Shown here in pieces: positions 57,263-64,000 of a DNA stretch of 64,000 bases. Each line of letters starts with the position of its first letter. The stretch's first letter is position 1. Position numbers and translations under genes: made by a program. Source of the DNA: Benincasa hispida (Eukaryota > Streptophyta > Magnoliopsida > Cucurbitales > Cucurbitaceae); assembly GCF_009727055.1 (NCBI RefSeq), contig NC_052357.1:1692779-1756778 (forward strand). The letters are read 5' to 3'. Below the pieces are notes generated by a model, which did no database searches, was not told the DNA's origin, and worked only from the letters and a program-made list of their open reading frames with translations.

Positions 57263-59236
57263 TGAAGGAAATCAGACATGAGAATTTTCATGAGCAGCAG
57301 AAGGATCATTCTAAATTTCATTCAATATTGAACATACATAATTACAGTACAAGACGGAAACTAACAAGTCATGCACAATACGAAATTACAGCATGCTTAT
57401 ATATGAGATCAATGGATAAATTATACATACCTTTGAAGACTCATTCTTCAAACGCCCTGGATCATGAATGCTCGTTTAGTCTCCAAGACAGCAATACATG
57501 AACGCTCGAACACAACAACCACAACACAGCACAATCAACAGAAACCACCACACGAACAACGTGAACACACAAAGAACGGCCTCCAAAACCTCGACATCAA
57601 TCGAGTTGAGTGAGGACACCACCACAATGGTTACCTTGGTATTCTCGGTGTAAGAATCTAAGAGTTGTGGGCTCTGTATGGACTTGGTTAGAGGAAGAGA
57701 TAGGAGGAACAACAATCGTGTAGACGATTGAGCAAGTGGGATATGAGAAGTGTCTATCGTATAGACGAAATGCTCAATCGTGTAGAAGAAGGCAGCCTAT
57801 CGTATAGACAATACCCTACGATCATTTAGCTATGACAAACTGAGTGAACTATTATATAGTGACACTCAACAATCGTTTAGTCTCTCTATCAGCTATCATT
57901 TAGTGAAACAATTTCACTTGATAGCATTCCGTGAGTTCCTTTCCAAATGTAGAAAATCTTCTAAAATTAGGAAAATATTTTTCCTTTTATCTCACGGTTA
58001 CCATAAATTCACCAATAACCTCCCACTCAATTGGTTATTAGAGAAAAAGAGATAATTATCCAATAAATAATATTATTATAAATATATATGATAACCAACT
58101 TACCATATTATATTAATCACCTATAGTTTCAATATTTCATCTCATGACACATTTAAACCATAGTTCTTTTTCTATTTTATGGTACTTAATGTAAATCACA
58201 TTTATATTAATCCTCCACTTGATGTATCTCATACATCACACCAATTATATCATATATAATTTAATTTCCTCTTGTCAATTTGAACATTTCAAATCAACCC
58301 CAAGAACTGATTCTCAACTTGAATCCATTGAGCTACCAAGGGGACCTTATGAACCTATAGCTTGAAGCTCCAACGGTACGCGAATAACTGACTAAACTCT
58401 TTAGTCATGGGATCCATCATCCATTAACTGTCAGGCACTCCATTAAAAACCGACAGCTGCACTCTCCTTACTACAGATATATTTTGTGTCCATACCAGCT
58501 AATCAACAATGCAATAACCCTATACAGATCGCTCGTAAGTATAGCTGGGCCAATTTACCATTATGCCTTTGTAATTACATCTAACTTTTTAAGTACCACT
58601 GATCCCTCTAATGAACATAAGTCATAGTCCTACTATGACTGAGTTCTCTCTTCGAAAGAGAAGTTGTGGCCACTATGTTCAAGATCCGGAATCAGCCCTT
58701 AAGGGAGCAATCTGGCCACTCTTACCCATACTAATCAAAGGACAACCCTCAAAGGCAGGAGTTCCTAAAACACTCAGGATTAAGGTCATGTCATTTATGG
58801 TCGTTTAGATGAGATGTAAGTCTCAAGTATCAACATCGTTATATTAAGAGACTAGTCATCTCGTGGTTCGTTATTATACAAACTCTTTGTGTAGGACACC
58901 CCCGCTCACATGTCTCCACATGAATGGCCAGAATCAACCATCTGTAGTAGTTGACAACACTTGTAAACCTTTACAAAGCATTTCGTATCCGTAGTGTCAC
59001 CAAGATCAGGTATCCCTCCTTAATCATTATACTACAAATCTTTTTACGTAATCACTTAAGGCATGATCCACTTGTATATCTCATATACATACTTAAGTTT
59101 ATATACATTAACCGTGGAGTTTTGTTTATTGGATATGAGTAAATGCAAAATAAAATAACTTTTATTTTATTCATAACAATGTGTACAATGTTTACAAACT
59201 ACGAGCTCTGGAAGAATTAGGACACCAATCCCAATA
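57263..59236 (-). mobile_element. Family G LTR, copy 9 (inverted, complete)
   Basis: On the minus strand it starts TATTGGGATTGGTGTCC (59236) and ends 'gatttccttca' (57263). At 1,974 bp it matches copy 6 and copy 1 throughout. A CGATCG-type array lies at 57715-57900. Its first bases are TA rather than TG. Confidence 0.7.
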
Positions 59237-61191
59237 GTGTGCTATTCTTAAAAGATAAAAGTGAAATCATGGGAAAGCATAATAAAAAAAATGGCGTATC
59301 ATTGATCAGATTCATGAGATCTTGAGAATTCAAAATTTGGATATCATAAGAAGAAGGCGAGCGATGTTGATCTCTTGTTCCTTTTCTTTTTTCTTTTTCT
59401 TTTTTTTTCTTATTAATAAAGTTGATTTCCTTGAATTGAGTAGAAAATAAGTGACATCAAACCATGACTTAGCTAAATACTTGAAATAATGTGAATATGT
59501 GAAGATAAGTCATTTTGTTTTTCTAAAAAAGGTCAAGGTTTCATTGTACACTTGCATTCAAGCATCACTCGTATCATGACATTTTCTTTTAAAAAAATAT
59601 ATATGATTCCTTTGAAAGCGTTTCTTCTTTTGAAGTAAGATGAAAATACTTTCGTATTTCAAATATTTTTTAAAGTGAAGTTTTTTAATTCACTCTAATC
59701 ATTCTCATTAGTCAAAACCTTAAGCGGTTATGGTCCATTGTCATTTGGAGAAAATGTGTAAAAATAAAAAAGAAAAAGAAGGAAACAAGAAAAAAGAAAA
59801 AAGAAAAGAACAAGAAACGATGCTTTCACTACTTTCGTTGAGAATAAAGGAAAACGGTCAAGTTTCAACCATTTTATCTCTCATGTGGAATATATTTTCA
59901 TTATTGAACCAAATTTCAAGTTAAAAACAATTTTATCTTGATCTTTCCTAATTCGCATGCATTGAGCCTTATATTGCCACACCACCAAAATAAGGTTTTA
60001 ATTATTACACTGGGGCAAACACCCCTCTTAAAGCGAGAATCTAAATTACTCAGTATAAACCCTTGCGTCTAGCCAGTGAAGCAAATTTGAAGTTATGATA
60101 AACCATTATTTTTATTGATCCTACATAAAGCCTACAACCCATACCACATTCAGTTGTATGGTAAATATCTATTAAAACATTTTGCTAGCCTATCATAACA
60201 AGTTGTGTGGCAAATTTCAAAATTATACACCCAAACCAAGAGAGCTTCGAGGGTAATGAAGTAATATTGGACTCTTATGATATATTGTTTCATAACTAGG
60301 ACTTGTAATCTTTCACATTTGTTCATATTTGACTTCGTTTAAATCATATCTTAATTATTTTCTTCATTCCTATCCTTGTCTTTCTCTCTTTCCTTAAATC
60401 GAAAATGATTCCAAGATTGAAGATAAGAGTTTTGAGAACTATGGAGTTAGTGACTTGAGAACAAGTCTTAAAGTCTCAATTTTCTTCAAAAAGTTTTGTT
60501 TAAAGGACAACATATGCATGGCACCAAGGAGCATCAACAAAGAAGGGACACAAAACAACTAAATTGTACGAGATCAATATCTTCCTGAGCCATCTTGCCA
60601 AATCATATCAAAACATATTGGCCATAAAGTAAAAAATAAAAAAGAGAAAAAAGAGAAACAATAAAAAGAAAAAAAGAAAAAGAAAAGTATGAGAAGGCCA
60701 CAAAGTTCTCAATTCCAAGATTGGAACAGCCAATGTAGGGGAAAAGTTTATCTTCAAAGTCATCATTGCAAATTATCAAGATGGAGCTAACCAAGTCGTC
60801 ATCATCAAACTAAGGCAAAGCCATCAAAGCTTTCATTCTTACACTAAGGCAAAACCTTCACTGCTTTACTAGGGTAAAACCTTCATTGTTTTACTAGCAA
60901 AGTCATCGTCATCAAACTGGGGTAAAGCTTTAATCACTACACTGGGGCAAAGCCATTGCCACTAAATTGTGGGAGGGCATTCACTACTAAACTATAGTAT
61001 GAAAACCAAGTTGTGGTTGAGAGAACTACATTTCTGTTGCAAGGAATCTTTCTCACATTCAAAGAAAAGCCAAGCGACTTTCACATTGAATAATTATATT
61101 AAGGAAATGAAGTTCAGAAGAGGCTATTTCATCAAAGATCTTGAATGTTGTTTATAAGTGATTTAGTTTTCTTATTTCATGCTTTTTAAGG
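59237..61191 (+). mobile_element. Non-coding interior of the large gypsy-like element
   Basis: No domain-bearing open frame. It contains two purine-rich, Lys-coding tracts (59755-59820, 60625-60690), 'acactggggcaaacacccct' at about 60009, and a cluster of 'actgggg(t/c)aaagc' variants at 60835-60985. Confidence 0.55.
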
Positions 61192-61940
61192 TCGAAGCCC
61201 AACAAGGTCGGGTCCGTTTGTCTCTATTTTTTTGTTAAATCAAACCTTGCTTTTCAGTTAAGGTCGAGCCTGACAAAGTCATGTCCTTTTGTTTTTGTTA
61301 TTGGTTAAATCGAACTTTGCTTTTCAGTTGAGGTCGAAGTCTGATGAAGTCAGGTCCATTTGTTTTTTGGTTAAATCGAACCTTGCTTTACAATTGAGGT
61401 TGAAGCCTAACGAAATAAGGTCCGTTTGTTTTTGCTTTTGGTTAAATCAAAACTTTCCTTTCAGTTGAGGTCGAAGCCTGACGAAGTCAAGTTTTTCTAT
61501 TTTTGGTTAAATCGAACCTTGCTTTTCAATTGAGTTCGAAGCCTGACGAAGTCAGGTCCATTTGTTTTTGGTTAATCTAATCTTAATTTTCAGTTGAGGT
61601 CGAAGTTTGATGAAGTTAGGTCCATTTGTTTTTGCTTTTGGTTTAATCGAACCAGATTGCTAATTAGTTGAGGTCGAAGCCTGGTCGAGTTAGGTTCATT
61701 TATTCTACTGTTAGTTAAATCGTGACTTGCTAATTAGTTGAAGTCGAAGTATGGTCGAGCCAGGTCTGTTTATTTTTTTGTTAAATTAAACCTTTCTATT
61801 TAGTTGAGGTTGAAGTCTTATTAGGCCATGTCTATTTTCTTTAATGTTGGTTAAATCGAACCTGTTTGTTATTTAGCTGAGGTTAAATCCTGATCGAGTC
61901 AGGCCCGTTTATTTTACTGTTGGTTAAATCAAACCCTATA
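61192..61940 (+). repeat. About 11 tandem units of ~70 bp before the 3' LTR
   Basis: Each unit runs 'gaggtcgaagcctgacgaag', 'tcaggtccgtttgttttt', 'ggttaaatcgaaccttgctt', 'ttcagtt', with lengths of 64-74 bp. Units start near 61192, 61264, 61334, 61400, 61470, 61535, 61600, 61672, 61743, 61808 and 61881. The last five switch to a 'tggtcgag' / 'gctaattagtt' variant, so the array has two subfamilies. Confidence 0.85.
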
Positions 61941-62064
61941 ACATTGATGGTCTTCCACTGGAGTTTCATTGTTTTTTTCAAATTAAACTTTTGTCTTTCC
62001 AATACTTCGTCTGTTCTTTTGTCTACCCTTTCAATCCTTCAAGGATACACAAAGGGGGGCAAAC

Positions 62065-64000
62065 TGTAGATATTGTATTTGGTCCGACTCGATTGTTTAA
62101 AAAAATATTTTTTATTTTTTTATNNNNNTATATATATATAGAAATAAAAGAAAAGAAAAAACATTAAACAAAAATATTATTGTTTTTTAATTTTTTTTCC
62201 CATTCGTCTTTCTTCCCCATTCCTCTCATATTCTTCCTATTCTTTCCCATTTCTCTCATTCTCCCCTACTTTTCTCCTCCATTTATCAACTCTCTCTAAG
62301 TTAATTCAAGCCTTATTATGACTTAAGAAAATGAAACATAATACATTTTGGAAGGGTGAGAACACATCGAAAAAAGATTTACGTGAAGAAAAGGGGATTA
62401 ACGAATTATTATACACATTGAAAATAGAGAAAGGAGCAGATTATAGAGATTTAAGAAAGAAATTGGAGATGAGATGAGAAGAGAGTTTACATGGAGACAT
62501 TTGAGAGAAAAGAGTAGAAGAAAATCATAGTAAATGTCTAACACTCCGGCGATATCCATCACAGTCTAAACTCCTACGCGATCCCTATCAACGTACATTA
62601 TTTCCAACGAACAGCTTGCGAGCTAGATTCCGGTAAACCCAAAGCTGCAACCCGTTTGCAAAGCGAAGAATGAAAGAAGGAGAGGGGAAGGAAAGAAAGA
62701 GGAAAGGGTGGAAGAAGAAAAAAGAAGAAAAATCATGGAGGAAGAAAGAGGAGAGAAGAAAGGGTAAAGTATGGGGGGTTCCATTTTTAATTTCTTTTAT
62801 CATTTTAGTTTCTTTCTTTTATTTATTTATTCTCCAAAAACCTTCTTTCCTTTAATGGATTTTAAAATCCAATTTGATATCAATTTGAAAATTTTCATAA
62901 AGTTTTGTTTCAACTTTTCTAAAGGTTTTCAAATTGGTTTTATTAAAAAAAATCAATCGATTTTAATCACAACTGGAGTTTCATTTTAGTTTCTATTAGT
63001 TTTACAAATAAATTCTAATTTAGAATTCCCGTTTCATTTGGATTTAATTTGAAGTTTTCTGATCAGTTTAGATAATTTTTCCAAATTTCAATTTAATCTT
63101 CAATTTAGAGTTCTAAAAAAGTACTCCAATATCAGTTTGATGTCCTGCCGTTCAATTTGACTCAAAAAAATTTTGGAATCATTTCAATTATGAGTTTCTA
63201 AAACATCTCGATTTCAACTTTAATTTGATATTTTCATAAATGAATTTAACTTGGTTTTAATTCACATTTGTCAATTGAATTTCAATTTCATTCAAGTTTA
63301 ATTTTCAAATATTCTAAATTTGTTTTAATTTGAATTCCCTAATTAAAGTTCAATTTGGTTTAAATGATTTTGAATCATTTCAATTTTGAATTTCTAAAAG
63401 CAACCTCAATTTGACCTTTAATTTGAATCATTCATAAATGATTTTTAAATGGGTTTTAATTCAAAGTTTCCAAATCAATTTCAATTTCATTCAAATCTGA
63501 ATTTTCTAAATGAAGCTCCAGTTGGATTTTTCACTTTGGTTTACAAAATAAATTTCAATCTTCCTTTGAAGGCTTATACCATTCATAAGGATCGATTCAA
63601 ATTTTACCTCTAAATTGTATTTTGATTCACATGAGACATTTCTTAACTATCATGTTAATCCGATGATGGAGTTGAGATTGTAAAATATCTCAAATTCTTG
63701 AGGTAAATATTTATCTAATTGGGAAATTCCGACATCGACATGATAATAAATTAATGGACGTTTGTTCACTCACAAAGTGTTAACTCTACTTTATTATTTA
63801 AAGTTAGAGTGAGATTTAGTGAGACATTGTCTACATTTACTTTGACATTTAGGTGTTAATGAAATGTTCATCTTCTAAATTGTATTTAAAAAATAATACA
63901 ATGTTTGACAATGAATTTTAAATAAAGTTTGCAATAAGTTCTGTCTAAGCTGAGGTACATAAGTTGACCATAAGTGAACATCTCTACCTGAGAACTATTT
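62065..64000 (+). mobile_element. 3' LTR of the large gypsy-like element (truncated by window end)
   Basis: It follows the polypurine tract and matches 51526-53538 plus 55029-55136. Five N at 62124-62128 lie near its start, beside a (TA)n run. The end and the right-hand target duplication lie outside the window. Confidence 0.75.

Larger units (their letters stand above)
51526..64000 (+). mobile_element. Large, mostly non-coding gypsy-like element (3' LTR runs off the window)
   Basis: The 5' LTR starts TGTAGACACCG at 51526 and the 3' LTR starts TGTAGATATTG at 62065, preceded by the polypurine tract 'aaaggggggcaaac' (62051-62064). The two LTRs align over nearly 2 kb once the inserted 53539-55028 element is removed. 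The interior has no recognisable gag or pol. 'actggggcaaa' blocks and a 70-bp tandem repeat before the 3' LTR recall Tat/Ogre-type elements, so a non-autonomous derivative is likely. The lineage is tentative. Confidence 0.65.

Overview
This is plant nuclear DNA, most likely from a cucurbit (Cucurbitaceae). It carries one intact host gene and is otherwise AT-rich intergenic sequence packed with transposable elements nested inside one another. The cucurbit call is an inference. It rests on plant-type LTR retrotransposons, a hAT-like MITE present three times, and a 'gatag...tctatca' short-repeat tract, all of which resemble repeats I associate with cucurbit genomes. I could not run a search to confirm it.

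Host gene: a two-exon, minus-strand gibberellin 3-oxidase (GA3ox) lies at 13507-15275. Its splice joint keeps the frame (GT at 14787-14786, AG at 14139-14138) and it encodes about 372 residues with all 2-oxoglutarate/Fe(II) dioxygenase ligands. A MITE sits in its intron, and two more MITE-like elements lie just past its 3' end.

Repeat landscape, left to right. (a) 1-10570: copies of one LTR family (starts TGTTGG, about 2 kb, called 'family G' below), a block of degenerate GTTGGTCGTC-type repeats, an insertion of possible organellar origin, and a 5' portion of a Ty1/copia element (copia-1, minus strand). (b) 10570-15580: the GA3ox neighbourhood with MITEs. (c) 15585-30235: a copia-like LTR with a perfect tRNA-Met primer site, a Ty3/gypsy LTR split by about 11 kb of stacked family G LTRs, and a gypsy gag start. 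(d) 30265-31225: a TIR element. (e) 32494-50593: a copia element (copia-2, minus strand) with both LTRs. Its reverse transcriptase is interrupted by an 11.65-kb Athila-like gypsy element (33452-45102, TSD GTATG). That element is interrupted by a related solo LTR (39000-40661, TSD ATGCC). The right copia LTR is interrupted by a 1.37-kb insertion (TSD TCAAGAAG). (f) 51526-64000: a large gypsy-like, largely non-coding element. Its 5' LTR holds a complete 1.49-kb internally deleted gypsy derivative (53539-55028, TSD GCTTG) and its interior holds another family G LTR. Its 3' LTR runs off the window.

Assembly quality: three exact copies of the 38-base Nextera mate-pair junction adapter lie in the Athila-like element. 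Two single-N positions separate perfect direct duplications. Parts of 36.7-43.1 kb and 56.6-56.8 kb are therefore assembly artefacts, not biology.

I found no sign of a novel gene system. The points most worth following up are the adapter contamination, the CGATCG-rich short-repeat module shared by two unrelated LTR families, the datable nested insertions, and the MITE crowding around GA3ox.
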